Shown one piece after another: positions 47,430 to 59,860 of a stretch of 64,000 nucleotides of DNA. The notes under the pieces are model-generated. The model did no database searches. It was not told the origin of the DNA and was given only the letters and a program-made list of their open reading frames with translations. Origin of the DNA: Lateolabrax maculatus (lineage: Eukaryota > Chordata > Actinopteri > Acropomatiformes > Lateolabracidae). Position numbers and translations under genes: made by a program. The stretch lies in assembly GCA_031216445.1 (NCBI GenBank), contig CM062204.1:10904501-10968500 (forward strand), in the 5' to 3' direction. The number at the start of each line of letters is the position of its first letter. Within the stretch, counting starts at the first letter, position 1.

Positions 47430-47900
47430 TCTCTGTTGTAATCTTCGCCCACCTCTGATTTCTATCTGTTAATCCCTCGCTTGAAACTCATAATTAAGCT
47501 AATTAGACACTCTATCTTAGTACAATTGCTCCTCATTGGCCAGATGGTGGAAATATTCCAAGAGCAAGGTTACATCTTTGAGTCAGAATTCGATAAATGC
47601 TAAAAAGCGAATGCAGTCATTCAAGCTTTAAATACTTTTAGTAGATGGAATTTTTTCCCCCTTAATCTGCTTTGCAGTTATTTTCAGACCGTGTGTTTTC
47701 TGAAGCTTCGTGGAATTCATGTTTCACGGCCGTGGTTTCAGCGCAGGTCTGGTCCTCAAGGCTGCCTCAGCCAACCTTGCTCACCAGGAGGGTAACATTA
47801 GCATGTCTTAACAGAGCAAAGCACGGGAAGCAGAATATGGCATTTTACATCTTTCATCTGCTGAAGAATGACGGGATTAAAGCAAGCTAAAACAAATTTG
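47430..47900. promoter_or_regulatory. candidate conserved non-coding element (largest in the window)
   Basis: About 470 bp of unique sequence dense in homeodomain-like cores: CTGTTAATCCC, CATAATTAAGCTAATTAGAC (47490-47509), TACAATTGCTCCTCATTGG, then GATAAATGC, GCTTTAAATACTTTTAG and CTTAATCTGCTTTGCAG. It has no repeat signature. Of all candidates here, this one looks most like a developmental enhancer. Confidence 0.4.
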
Positions 47901-48148
47901 TCTTTTACAACATTCCGGTTTAGCTTTGTCAAAGAGGTGGTAAGTTATTTTTTGTGACCAAAGAAAGATCAGAAATGCTGGTGTCTCTCAGTGCCCGTCT
48001 AGTTTTGACAGTGTGGCCTTACGGATCAATGGACCCATAAACATAGAGACAGCCAAAGCTAGTCAAAGCCATAGATTGTATAAAGGAATGCTCAGACCCC
48101 ACCCGCCCTCTCCTCTTGGAGGTAGCCTACTACAAATGAGTGTGCAAC

Positions 48149-48525
48149 AGCTGCCGATGACTCAGCAGGTGTGTTACAAAAAGTAAGGTCTCAGCTAAGT
48201 AGTTTCCACTTTCTGAGTGGAATACATGCGCAAACGCACAATGGGTCCTCCCAAATGTTGAATGCTGGAAGGTGACAGATGTCTTAAACGTTACATAACC
48301 AACGCTGAGTGTGGGAGCTGCCGATGACTCAGCCGGTTGATATAACATGCCTGAAAAGTACCGTCTCGTGGGAACCAGTGGTAACATTAGAAAGGTAGGA
48401 TTCCACTTTCCTTTCCTAGTCATGTTCAGTTGACATAGGTGCAAACGACATCATTTTGGCACTGATGGAACCCCATACGTGCAATGTGTCCTTCCAAAGT
48501 TGAATGCTGTAAAGGGACGGACGGC

Positions 48526-48535
<10 letters not shown>
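48149..48535. repeat. diverged tandem duplication, two units
   Basis: AGCTGCCGATGACTCAGC occurs exactly at 48149 and 48316. Downstream, GTCCTCCCAAATGTTGAATG (48245) pairs with GTCCTTCCAAAGTTGAATGC (48488), and both units also share TTCCACTTTC and a TTTAA end. The second unit is about 76 bases longer between the shared blocks. The poly-A run begins at the end of unit 2. Confidence 0.7.
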
Positions 48536-48558
<23 letters not shown>

Positions 48559-49009
48559 AAAAAACATCAAGATTGAATCAACGTTTGTAGGCTATACAGG
48601 GCTTTGACATCCTCCTGTCAGTAGCGCCTAAGTTAACAGCGCACCTCCTAGCAAGACTGACCCTCACATGTCAGTCTACTGCTGCCATGCGAAACGCCCA
48701 CCCAAAGGCCTGAAGGTTAAACACTGTTTCCAAAATATGCCCAAAAACAGTTTTATCCTCTTTTGAAAAAGAATTAAAGGTAGGCAAAGAAAATATACAG
48801 GAGAGCGACACTGTTATTTAAAAAAACAGAGTTTACCTCTTCCCCATGATGCTGTCATGTGGTCCTGAATTTGCAGAAGTTGAGTGATATAAGATTTGAT
48901 TATCGCAGAAAGATGTGAGGAGAATTCAATCTGTATGTTTGTTTGTGCATGTAAAAGTTTTGACCCTGTCTCCAAGGGTTGCGGTGACTTGATGTTGTTT
49001 AGACTCATC

Positions 49010-49240
49010 TCCCTGCCTTCTCCCCCTGGAGACCTGTCTTTGTAGCAATCCCAGCATCCTGTTCACTGCTCCGCTGCATCCATATCGCACTAATGATCAT
49101 GGGAGTGGACAGCTGCTTAATGCAGTAGTGTCATCAGTGCTGCTTTCTGATAGCAGCTCCATTGCACTTGACGGGACTCAAATCTATCTGCTACACACAA
49201 GCCCCCCACATTTATCAGATCAACTAATGTGGTTTTGGAA
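49010..49240. promoter_or_regulatory. candidate conserved non-coding element
   Basis: Unique block with CGCACTAATGATCATGGGAG, CAGCTGCTTAATGCAGTAG (E-box plus homeodomain core), TTTATCAGATCAACTAATG and GCTGCTTTCTGATAGCAGC, a small palindromic word. Composition-based only. Confidence 0.3.
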
Positions 49241-49871
49241 CACCTTGGCAAAGGTGTATTAGATGTGTGCCATATCACAGTTAAAGTGCATGATTACAAG
49301 ACACATCGCATTTGGAGTGTATGATTACAAACAGTTCTTACCATTTGTCACTGCTCACATTTAGTGTAGCTGTCAATTACATTATGAAAAGGTCTTCAAT
49401 GACTATTATTAGTTTATAGCATCAGGAGGGTGAGGGTTAGGGTTTATGTTTAACCTTCCATAATCAAAAAATAGGAATTCTTGACAAAAACCTGTGCTGC
49501 AGTTATTCCCCTGTACTCCCCCCATGCTCGATATACTCATGGTTTGGTGACTACTTGGCGACCCATCACGCACTAGAGGGGTGCCCCCTTGGTCAATAAT
49601 GGTCACCTGACCGCAGTGTATTATCCAATCATGCGCTCTCTCTTTCTCACACTCCGCTGGAGCGCTCCTGTCTGGTGCAGCTAAAATAACAGCAGAGCAG
49701 TTGAGAATAATACTACACAGTACAAGTTTCATAAGAGTGAGAAAGACAAGGTACCACTGTTCAAGGTAAACGTGGGTTCTTTACATGTGGTTGTTTTCTG
49801 CACTCGCATGTCTCTGTGTGTATGTGTGTCCGCTAACTGTGTGTCAAAAGGTTTTGTCTTTTAAACTTACC

Positions 49872-50932
49872 TTAAAGAGACACTTCACTCAAATCACAAA
49901 AATACATTTCTCATTTAGCTCTGGTGGTTTTGCCATGCACATAGTTAACAACTATGTTGTTTTGTGCAACCAAACATGCAGGGGCCATAAAGGATTGTTG
50001 TCTTGTACATATATGCAGAAAATAAATACGACCTATGAAGGAAATATGAATGTATTGCACTTATTCAAATTAAATTTAAGGCATTCATTTTTACATGATA
50101 TGAAAGAAGTGCGGCAAGTCAGTAACACATTCTCAGCCTAGATGACTGAAGAACTAGTTCAAGGTACAGTATGCTTACTTCTCATTGGAATTTTTACAGC
50201 CAGGAGAAAATCCTTCAGCAAAATCCATTACAGTATCATGAAACTAAAATTAGACTCAAATTAAAACTGACTAAAACAAATGAAAAACAAAAATTTTACT
50301 TTAAACCAACTACAATTTTCAGTAAGCGACAAAGACTAAAACTTGTAGTGTAGTTTGCCAGCCTGTTTTTTATTTACCAAACCAAGTCACTTTACTGGAA
50401 GTAAGGACAGATTCAATAAGAACACTGATTAAATAAAGTCATAAGAGCATTGCACACCTTAAAAGAATTCATTTTTCTTACAAAAGAACAAATACTGCCT
50501 GACCTTTTTACAGACAGCTTTGGTATTTGACTCCAAAAAAAGCCTGTTATCAATCAGAAATTGTTTTATTTACCCATGTTTCTGCTGCCACCCCAGTACA
50601 ATGGACACAGGCCTAACAGTAAGCAATTTTACAAACTTTTTACAAAAGAAAGAGTCCCATTAAAACTACTGATGTCCCAGCATATCAAGGAACCCATTTC
50701 TGGAAAGGATGCTTATTTTTTCTCAGTGTAATTGTTAAGTGGTTTGAGCACCACAACCACACAATTTCATTCAACATTGTATTAGGGTATTGGGAAACAT
50801 CTCAGACGCAGATATCTTAAAACGCAGATATCTTAAAACCTGGACAAATAAAAGCTATTTAGCTACATATCACAAGAGATGAAGTGAGAAAATGTGTAAA
50901 TTTCTTTGTAATTTGGGTGAACCCATCTTTAA
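49872..50932. mobile_element. non-autonomous element with imperfect terminal inverted repeats
   Basis: The left end TTAAAGAGACACTTCACTCA and AATCACAAAAAT matches the inverted right end, which read from the other strand is TTAAAGATGGGTTCACCCAA and ATTACAAAGAAAT. TTAAAG-nnnn-TTCAC ends of this kind mark a very abundant fish repeat class. The interior (about 1 kb) is AT-rich and non-coding, and contains a 17-base word repeated in tandem at 50807-50840. It could be one element or two nested copies. Confidence 0.55.
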
Positions 50933-51039
50933 ATCTGTCAGAGACTAAATGGGAGAGATTATGTGTACTTAAGTAAGGATATCAGGGGATGGACCACTGC
51001 AACGCCTCACTCATCTCAGATCCCTGTCTGTCTCTCGTT

Positions 51040-51560
51040 TTTTGGGCTTCTGTCTTTCCTTCTCTTCTCTTTCCTTTCCTTTCGCCCTGTCTCTCCTCCC
51101 ATCCTCCCTTCTTGCAGTTCATATTTCAGTTTGCTCCCAGGAGCTCGCAGGTCTGTGCCAGACGGAAATTCGCTGAGGCTGCAGGAGCCCCCTTGGAGGC
51201 CACATGGAGGAGGGACAGGAGGGGAACAATCAGGCCCAGTCCTCCCTTGCTATCCCTCCCTCTCGTTCTCTCCCTCTCCCATGTACTTTTTCTCCCTTTC
51301 CCCCTTCTTTTTTTCTCTTTCTCCCTTACTCTCACTTCCTCTCTCTCCCGTCTCTCTCTGTCTCCTCTGTATCCAGCCTGCCAGGCTACACAGGTCCTCA
51401 GGGTGACTTGCTCTTGGCTTGGTCCCCTCAGCACAGAGCCCTCTCCTCTCCTCTTTCACCCACTGCTTCCCCCCAACTCCTCCTCCTCCTCCTGCTCCTG
51501 TCCCCCCCCCTCCCTCCACTCTCCTCCTTCCTTCTCCAGCACTCTCCCCAGGGGGAAGAC
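51040..51560. repeat. polypyrimidine (C/T-rich) low-complexity tract
   Basis: About 500 bp with heavy strand asymmetry, interrupted at 51140-51240 by a more balanced GC-rich piece. It produces long open frames in several phases. Confidence 0.85.
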
Positions 51561-54330
51561 GGTGAGGCCATCCAGTCCCGAGCTGTCCATCAGCGAGGGT
51601 GTTTACTTGCAGCGTGACAGGCCGACACATCTGGACCGCATATTCACTAGTGTTCACACTCTTTCTCCCTCTCGTTTTTTTGCTGGCCCTCTATATATCC
51701 TAACGCTGCCACCAGACACATTCCTCCAGCTCATTTCAGGGCCCTTTGTCGTCGTTATGGTGAGCCCACCGCTAACTTTTAGAAACTCACTAGAGGCGCA
51801 CACAAACACACACAAAAACATGCGCACGCGGAGATTTGTTTTCATCCATTTTTCCTCTTTCTTTCACCCCTCCAGTGGTTTTTCAGTTGCATGACAGAAA
51901 TTGGAGTTAACCACCAGCAGGGGTGGGCTGAGGGGGCAGGCAGAGCAGTGATGGGGATGGGGGGCAAAAGTCAGCCTTCTTTCATCCACTAATCTCTCTC
52001 TCTCTCCTTCTTCCTCTATCTATATCCCTATCTCTTTGCCTGTTTCCCTTTTCTCTCTTTTCAGGGAGTGCAAACTAATTACACCAGCTCCTCTGCTCCT
52101 TTTTGGAAACCCATGACTACTGGTCTAATGAAGTGACACTCTTTCTTCGTCCTGTGTCTCTTTCCCCCCCTTGCTCACTCATCCTCCCACCCTGCATCCC
52201 ACCCACCCATCCAGTCTGTTTTCCCAACATTCCTGTGCTGGTGTGTGACTGTGATGGCTTGTCATCTCCCAGGAATGTCCTGCTCTCCCACCTCGTCCCC
52301 CCGATTTGGCGTGAAGCATTTGCTCCTGGTTTCCGACTCTGCACATGTACACACACAGACACACGCACAGGCACACACTTGAAATGCTAGCTTTTAAAAA
52401 ATGTGTTCATGCAGATGGTGTCCATTGGGCTGCATACCTACCCTTGGCGTGCGGCCACAACAAGCACAGCCATTCTCAGATAGTCCCCAGCTTGTTTTTC
52501 AACTGTAGAAAGTGTGCACAAAGTTATTTTATCTTATGTTGCCTGTGGTAAAAAGAGCCATTTACTTTCTATGGTGAACCCGCGGAATTATTTTGATTAC
52601 ACTGATGACCAAATATGGCCCACCAGAGTGGTTTTTAAGGAAAAACATTTGTTTCATGAAGTTTTATATATGCACAATATAAAAAAAAACACAATTTGCA
52701 GCTCATAAACCAGGGTCACACAGCATTATGCAAAATTAATTCAGAAGAGGATTATTGGCTAAGTGTAACAAATGTTGGAATTTTTGGTTTTTCTATTAAA
52801 TTGAACATGGCTCCAGTATCCTCCATACAGGCCATACAAGAGATTCTGTAATATGAAGCACATGTGACATCAAGTTTCTGCTTGGAAAGGGACACATAAT
52901 GACTTTCCCCTAGTCTAGGCATGTTTTATACTTGACTGTCTACATATGGTGAGGACTTATCAGAGGCCTAATGGCACACAGAAACATGCTACACTCAATG
53001 ACCCGAGGGAGCACTTTCAATGGAAGGCAATAAGGGAGAATATTGTGTGTACGTTTGCATTTATGTGTGTATGTGTGCGAACGCGACAGTCTCCTGATTG
53101 GCATCATCCTCTGGAACAAGTCTGGCTCTTTCTAGATCCGGTTGATGTCTGTGCGTGTGTGATTATTTGTGTGTGTGTGTGATTATTTGTCTGTGTGTGA
53201 ATGTGTAGGGAGATATCACAAGGCTCTCATGTTTATTCAGCTCAACGCCTGGATGACCAGGACTTATCCGCTGTCCTGATTACCCTGCCTGGCCTGCCAC
53301 CATTAATCCTTCAGAGACCTCAGGCCCCTTAAACAGCCCTATCTGACACACACACATGCAGAACCACATACACAAAGCCACAAAAGCATTCTTAGTATAT
53401 CTATATATATTTCAAGGACACATAGTATTCCTCATATACATATACATGGAATACATCTGTACTATTCTCATTTAAACTCTTTCCTGTTTTATCAGGGTTG
53501 TCCTAAAGGCAGAGTATCTGTGTCTGTGTATATGTGCACGTGTATGCTCTGTCATTTGGGCCTCCAGGAACCTTTCAGGCATCTCTCAAGGTCTCTAGTC
53601 CCTTTAATTTGCAGTGAATTGTGTGTGAGAGAGAAAGAAAATGTAGAGGGAGAAATGATTCAGTCTAATTTGTGCCACAGTATTTTCTTTATCAGCTCTT
53701 GTAAGCCTCTGTGAAGACCCACATAATTATATTTTATGTTGAAAAAAAATTACTGTATTGTTGCTCTTTTCCCATAACAACTATGTTTTTCTTAGGAGAC
53801 ACAAGGTTTTTCTGGTAAGGGGCCTGTTGGAGCAAACTGAGTGTGCAAGCATGTGGCTGCTATTGTGCATGTGTGTAAGTATGCGTACATGTGTATTCAG
53901 GACACTAGGGTTCTTTTCAGTAATAGTCACTGGGCCAAGACATAATATTGACCATGGCTATGTTCCCTATTCTGGTTTTGCCCATAATAAATGATGCAGA
54001 TTAGAAAAGTAGAAACACATTGGGCTGATAAGTAGCCTTTGGAGCTCGCTTGCCATGCTATTGAGGAGGGAGGGGGCTCTCTTTTCTCACTTCACCTCAA
54101 TTCCAAAGTATTGCAGTGACTCAAGGGCAGAGATGCTGTGTGTGTCTGTGTGTGTGCGTGTGTGAAGTTTTAACTGTGGTCTGCGTACGTTTAGAGCGAG
54201 CGGGTGGCGAGGGTGTTTGGACTCTGAAGGAATGACGATGGTGTGTGTTGCCAAGTCCCATTTGAATATATACACAGTAGGGAACCCTCTCATTATAAAC
54301 AGAAGCTCATACTCGTGGATGTGCATGCGT

Positions 54331-54681
54331 GCACACACACACACACACACACACGCACACACACACAAACACACTTAGTGGATGGGGACAAAGCCCTGGA
54401 TGTATTACAGCTGGATTAAGAGCATGGTTAGTTCATATCTTGAGGCTAAGGAAAACGAAGCGAAAGTTGAAAACTGTGTGTGTGTGTGTTGGGAGGATAC
54501 TTGTTTTAATGCGACCCCCCTTGCCATTTCAAATGGTCTCCATGAGATGAAACGCCTGTTGACACACAATGTTGTCTTTATCTTCACTGTTTGTCTCCTT
54601 CTACCTTTCCACCTCATTCCTGTCTTTCTCTCTTTCATTTATATTGGGAGGGACCACTTGACCACCTGAGCAGACACACAG

Positions 54682-54721
<40 letters not shown>
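54331..54721. repeat. (CA)n microsatellites at 54331-54376 and 54671-54721
   Basis: Two long CA runs with a few interruptions. Confidence 0.95.
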
Positions 54722-54723
<2 letters not shown>

Positions 54724-56045
54724 ACACACACTGAGCCTCCTCCTCTGACATCGCTCTCTCTCTCCCCTCCTGTCCCTGTCTTCTCCTTTTTCCCATAACA
54801 AATAACAGCGCAGAATTCCCCTCGCTTCTCTCCTGGGGAATTTTCATTACCGCCCAGTCCCCCTGCCCAGAAGGACTCCCCGCCTTGAACTGTTCAACAG
54901 CTGTGGTGTGGACACTCTCTTCCAAAACAGGCCAACTGTTCACAAACACCCGCAGGACTCAGGGTGGGGACTCTGTGTCAACCTCCACAGCTCCAGAGAT
55001 CGAGCTCCCCTCGCATGTGGCCCACCCCAGGGCCCCCCTCGCCTGGGGAGAGAGAGGCCTGACGCTGGGCCCTCACCTCTCCTTGTACTAGATTGAGAAA
55101 ACAGCTTTCAGTGGGCCCGTGTACAGGAGAGAAAAGACGTTAAAGGAATTAATTCCTTTTACAACTTGGGTCTTATTTTTAAAGTGTTGGCCATCATTTC
55201 TGTTCATGTTCTGCTCGTCCAATCATAGCTTAGCAACCGTAACTAGGCAGAGCAGGTCTGTCAAGCTTTGGCTTTCTCCTCATGATGTAGAGGTGCATGG
55301 CAGAAGTGTAAGGAACGGATTAAACGCTGTGTTACACTGTAACTAAATTGTTGTCACGCTAACTAACTAGATATCTACTTTAGTTTGTGGCCTAACAAGT
55401 TGTGTCGGGGAGCCCTACTCACGACTCAAACATCTAGCTGCCTTTTTGCCTGGGACATGCAGCGATCTCTTTAGCGCAAGTGTATTTTTAATGCCATTTA
55501 TACAAGATTCTACTTTTAAAATGAATCAGTGGGAAAAATGAAAAGGTCGGACGGTGTTTTCAACCAACTCAAGGTTGTTGTCAAGCTTATGTTCTGCCAC
55601 TGCTGATGATAACACGGCAAAGTCGCTAAGTCGACGGGGCAAGAAAAACTTGTTGTAATTAAGCCAAATGTCAGATATCTTAATTAACTTGGTGATGGGC
55701 AAATAAAGTAATAAAATAAGACCCAAGTTAATAAACCAGATAGATAGATATATAGATGGATAGAAAGAGTAGCTAGATGGATAGTGTCTCTGCCCTTAGC
55801 AAGAGTAAGGCGAAGTGCTGTAATCAAAGGCGATTACTCATCGCATGCTGTGACGCCCCACAGTCAAATGCAAAGCAGCTTAAATTAAAACACACTTCAT
55901 TTGAATAGATGAAAACTACATGGGAGATGAGTCGCCTTGTATCCCTGCCTGGCGACATTTATTTCCGTCGGATCAGCAGTACGTGATTTGCTAGCTGGAG
56001 GGATTTTCGTAGAGGTGGCAGTGTGTTTGTTGGCTTCTCTTGGAG

Positions 56046-56046
<1 letters not shown>

Positions 56047-56086
<40 letters not shown>

Positions 56087-56187
56087 TGAGAGAGAGAGAA
56101 GCTCCTATCTCAAGTCTTCTTTGGAAGAAGTTGGGAACACTTGGCAGCAATGACAGTGGAAGTCCCCAGCACTTGGCCAAAGCCCCA

Positions 56188-56230
<43 letters not shown>
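56047..56230. repeat. two (GT)n microsatellites, 56047-56083 and 56189-56230
   Basis: Long GT runs separated by about 105 bp of unique sequence. Confidence 0.96.
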
Positions 56231-56233
<3 letters not shown>

Positions 56234-56416
56234 TGAGTGTGTCCGTGCACGTAGGAAACGGCCCATTTGAATGTACTGGAGCTGGGATGGGATCAGTGTG
56301 TGGGAGGTATTTTGTTCATATACCAAAAATGAGATTCTCCAGGAGCAGACAATGCTTGACCACAGGAACACAGCATGTTCCCATCTTACATCAGTGCCAC
56401 AGTTCATTTGTGAACT

Positions 56417-56640
56417 TAAAGGGACAGTTCACTGCAAAATGAGAATTCAGTCATTGCTTCAAACATTACTTCTCTTCTCACCACCATGTCAGTCAAAACT
56501 GAATGAAGCTTTGAGAAACAACAACAACAGGTTACCTCCCATTGTTCAAATTTCTCCAAAACTATTTACAAAATATACAACTAAAACAACACAGTACCAC
56601 AGAAAAATGTATAGAAAATACTAAGGTGAATATTAGATCA
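56417..56640 (+). repeat. fragment of the 'aaagggacagttcac' fish repeat
   Basis: Begins TTAAAGGGACAGTTCACTGC then AAAATGAGAATTCAGTCATT, the usual left end of an abundant fish element related in form to the ends at 49872 and 50932. I could not find the matching inverted right end, so the copy looks truncated. The right limit is approximate. Confidence 0.55.
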
Positions 56641-57391
56641 ATTTTATCCTACAGTGTTATTGTTTGACTACAACACATCTGGATTATTAGGAGATTCCTG
56701 TATATTTTGGAGCAGTGAAAGGGTGTTCCTCTTATCTGATAGTTTTAGAAAAGAATGAGCAGATAAAGTATATTAGTTTCCATTCAAATGTAGTGCAACA
56801 TTTTACCGAAGTTCCAGAAAACATTGCCTCACACGGATCTGATGTTTTTTCGTCCTCCACTGTTTTTTCTTTCTTCAGTGAGAAGTGACGGATAAGTCAC
56901 ATGCCTCATCTGTTTCCATTGCACGTTTTTTTAGCTTTTCCACTTCAGCCAAGCATAAAATGCCTTTTGCAATATTTCGATTTTTTTGCTAAAATTTTCT
57001 TTGATTCCACTTAGCTTAAAAACGTACTCTTTAAGCACACCACTTTAAATTGAACATACTTTAATCCTGTACTCTTAGCCCAATTATGGAAGAATGAGAT
57101 ATGATGTTGAAGCTCTTTGTATAGGATGCTCACAGAAGCCAGGGGGTGGTACAGCTATGTAGTGAAGTGGTTTATTTGGTTAGGAGACACCTGGCCTGAG
57201 TGGAGGAGCTCGAAACACTATAAGCCTGCTCCTGACCTCTCTCCCCCTCTTTCCCCTCTCCCCCCTCCCTCCCTCTCCCTCTGTACTCTTCTCTTCTCTC
57301 CGGTGGACTGTTTTGCCGGTGTCCCCCCGTCTGTCCACATTCCATTCACCAGGATACCTCTCCATCCTGTCCCAGAGGAGTGTGTCCATAG

Positions 57392-57437
<46 letters not shown>

Positions 57438-57553
57438 TGAAGGAGGTGGCCTACAGGCCTTGCCTCTGGTCACTTTATTAAAGTGTGTTTTAATTTACTC
57501 CTGTGCTCCTGTGAGCCCCTGCATCCTGACACACACACACACACACACACACA
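57392..57553. repeat. (GT)n at 57392-57435 and (CA)n at 57530-57553
   Basis: Complementary dinucleotide tracts about 95 bp apart, which could pair as a hairpin. Confidence 0.95.
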
Positions 57554-59349
57554 CTCAGCAGCCCCTCCTGAGACATGGCTTATTAACTCCGCTCCTGTCT
57601 GTCAGACTGTTGGTGGGGGGGCCAATACTTCCGAACCACATTCCTCAGTGTGGTCTGGTCACGTTGATTTTTGAAATCTGTTTAAAGTAGTCACATAGTG
57701 AGATACACAGATGGACAACACACAACTTAAACATGTGTATATCTTCATGGTGATATGCACAGCCACGCATATACCATAAACATTCAGACATATATAGTTA
57801 TATGGCCCTCTGTGGAGTCTTTGTAGGGTCAGACCCAGGGCTCAGCAAACAGCAGCAACGCTGCATTTGTTATCTCAACAATTAACATGGTGAAAATTGG
57901 TTAAATACCACTTAACAATAATCACTATCTTTGGCAACACAGTTATAGTAAAATCAGATTAACTTGGCTTCAGAGAGCTAATAAAAAGCATATGGCCTCA
58001 GAGGATTTGAAGAAACTGATCAAATAATTTTTCTTTTCTTAGTATGTCGTAGTTGACAAAGTTTCACCATGGCCTGTATATATCTACAGTACCGTATATC
58101 TCTATCTCCCATTTCTTCCATAATTTATGTGTCTCACAGGCACCCCCTGTACATTATTCCCCGAGTCTCTCCTCTGTCTCAGTATTAAATATGGAGGGAG
58201 GAGCTGGAGCCTGTCTCAAAGGAAAGGAGAGAAGTCATGTTGGGCTATCCTAAGGTCCTGGCGTGTGATGCTGGGGCCTCGGGCCCTCAACCTAGTCTCA
58301 CAGCAGAGGCTTCGGGGCACAGCCAGAGGGGATTTATCCTGTGTACGTTTGCAGCTGTGTGCTTGTGTGTGTGACACTTTCTATCTACCAGGGACTCCAG
58401 TAGACCTAAGCACCATAAAATATGATGCATGCGGTGCATGGTTTCGTTTGTATATATTTGTGTATGCACATGAGTGTGTGTCACCATGGCGATGTGTCTG
58501 TGTCCTTCGCTGAATGGAGAGTGACTGAACTGGCCTGCTTTACATGTGTCACTTGTGAGTAGCTTGTGAAAAATGTATTACGAGTGTGGAAGGGCCAGCT
58601 GGGGTAAGAAAGGACCGGGGCAGTGAGATAGACGGGGGAGGCAGGAGGGAGGGAGTCAGGGAGTAAGGGGCACAGCTGTAGGGGATTAATGCCCAGAGTG
58701 GAGGAGCTGGAGCTGGAGCCCAGGAATGTTCCCCAGCGCCCCCTCAAGAGGGAGGTGAAGAGGGAGGGAGTGCAAGGAAAGACAAGGGCACGGGCCTCAG
58801 ATGTGTCCTGTACTGCACAATCTAATGTATGTTTGGTGAGGAAGAGGAGGGGGACAGTATTTCATCCTTGTCAGTCCTATCCACCATCTCAATCCACCCC
58901 CGCCACCTCCACCTCACCCACTCCCCCCCCAGGCACTTTGGCAGTGATCAGCCCTGGTTCACAAGACCTCTCTCCATGCCGCTCCTCCCTGGCTGCTTTC
59001 TGTGTCACATTCTTTGTCTTGTGAGCGCTGTGATTTATGGACGGACACAGGAAGCAGTGTGTGTGTGTGTAATTGCACGGTTACAGTCCAGAGTTAGTAG
59101 GGGGGCATCTATCAGACATCCTGAGGCTGTCACTAAAATATCGATATTTCTTTTCCTCTCATGATCGCTTCGCTGTGGTCAATGCACCCTGAATGGCAGA
59201 ATGTCTAAAGCTATGAGGACTGTATGAAATGATAAACAGAAATTTAAAAGGGTAAGGCTTCAAGCTCGAAAGTGAGATTGTCAGTGGCCTATGGTTTGTA
59301 TAATGACAAACTCATAACTGCATTCAGTTAAGCCTGCATTTGGACTTTT

Positions 59350-59860
59350 CACAACCACTTGGAAGAGTTTGGGCTATCGTGGTGTTGTGGCAGAATTGGT
59401 TTCCACCTCCATAGCTGTGCCCTCCACCACCTCGTATTTACAGCGGTCCCCTCTTTGTGTCTTTGTGGGCTCTGGAGCCTTCGCCTCCTGTCACTCCATC
59501 CAAACACCCGGTGTTGACAGTTGTCAGGGCCAACCCGCTCATTTCCCCGTGACGTGTTCAATGGGGCTGCACTGATCCCCACTGACGACTCTGAAGAGGT
59601 GACCGCGGCGATGGAATGGAGCGCTTGTCGTTGTGACGATAAACCTGTCCGTCCATCCTGCTGTTTGTTCACCCGTGTCTCTCATCCTCCCATTTGGAAA
59701 CCACTCCACCTGGTTCGGACAATTACCTCACGTCCACTCGTCTCCCCGTCGCTGCCTTAACTCCTTTTCCAGCCACTTAAGTTGTGATGGGCTAAAAGGG
59801 ATGCTTCAGCCACCGCCTGGCTCCAGCACTGTTATTAGATGCTCAGAGTTTTGTTGACAG
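59350..59860. other. GC-richer unique block of unknown role
   Basis: Distinctly richer in GC and CpG than its surroundings (for example GAGGTGACCGCGGCGATGG near 59596) and free of repeats. Open frames of 60-110 codons occur on both strands, without recognisable domains or convincing splice sites. It could be a regulatory element, an alternative promoter/exon of the plus-strand gene, or chance. Confidence 0.3.

Larger units (their letters stand above)
42011..48060 (+). other. presumed intron 1, part richest in unique, enhancer-like DNA
   Basis: Between a repeat tail (43128-43395) and a GA-rich tract (45478-45548) lie several repeat-free blocks: 42240-42480, 43670-44010, 46480-46760 and 47430-47900. 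No open frame with splice signals is found. A (GT)n run lies at about 47097-47119. Confidence 0.45.
48061..50940 (+). other. presumed intron 1, repeat-derived part
   Basis: Holds a diverged tandem duplication (48149-48535), a 24-base poly-A (48529-48552), a unique block at 49010-49240 and a ~1.06-kb inverted-terminal element (49872-50932). No exon is seen. Confidence 0.45.
50941..55090 (+). other. presumed intron 1, pyrimidine-rich part
   Basis: A long C/T-rich tract (about 51040-51560) dominates. The 301-codon frame across it is low-complexity Ser/Pro/Leu and not a gene. Then come CT-rich patches (51990-52070), (GT)-rich patches (53150-53200), CA runs at 54331-54376 and 54671-54721, and possible conserved blocks at 53215-53340 and 54790-55080. 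No exon is recognised. Confidence 0.45.

Noticed and set aside
50989..51894. 301-codon plus-strand open frame
   Set aside because: It lies across a C/T-rich low-complexity tract, and the product is Ser/Pro/Leu/Phe-rich without domains. Overlapping long frames in other phases show the same composition effect.
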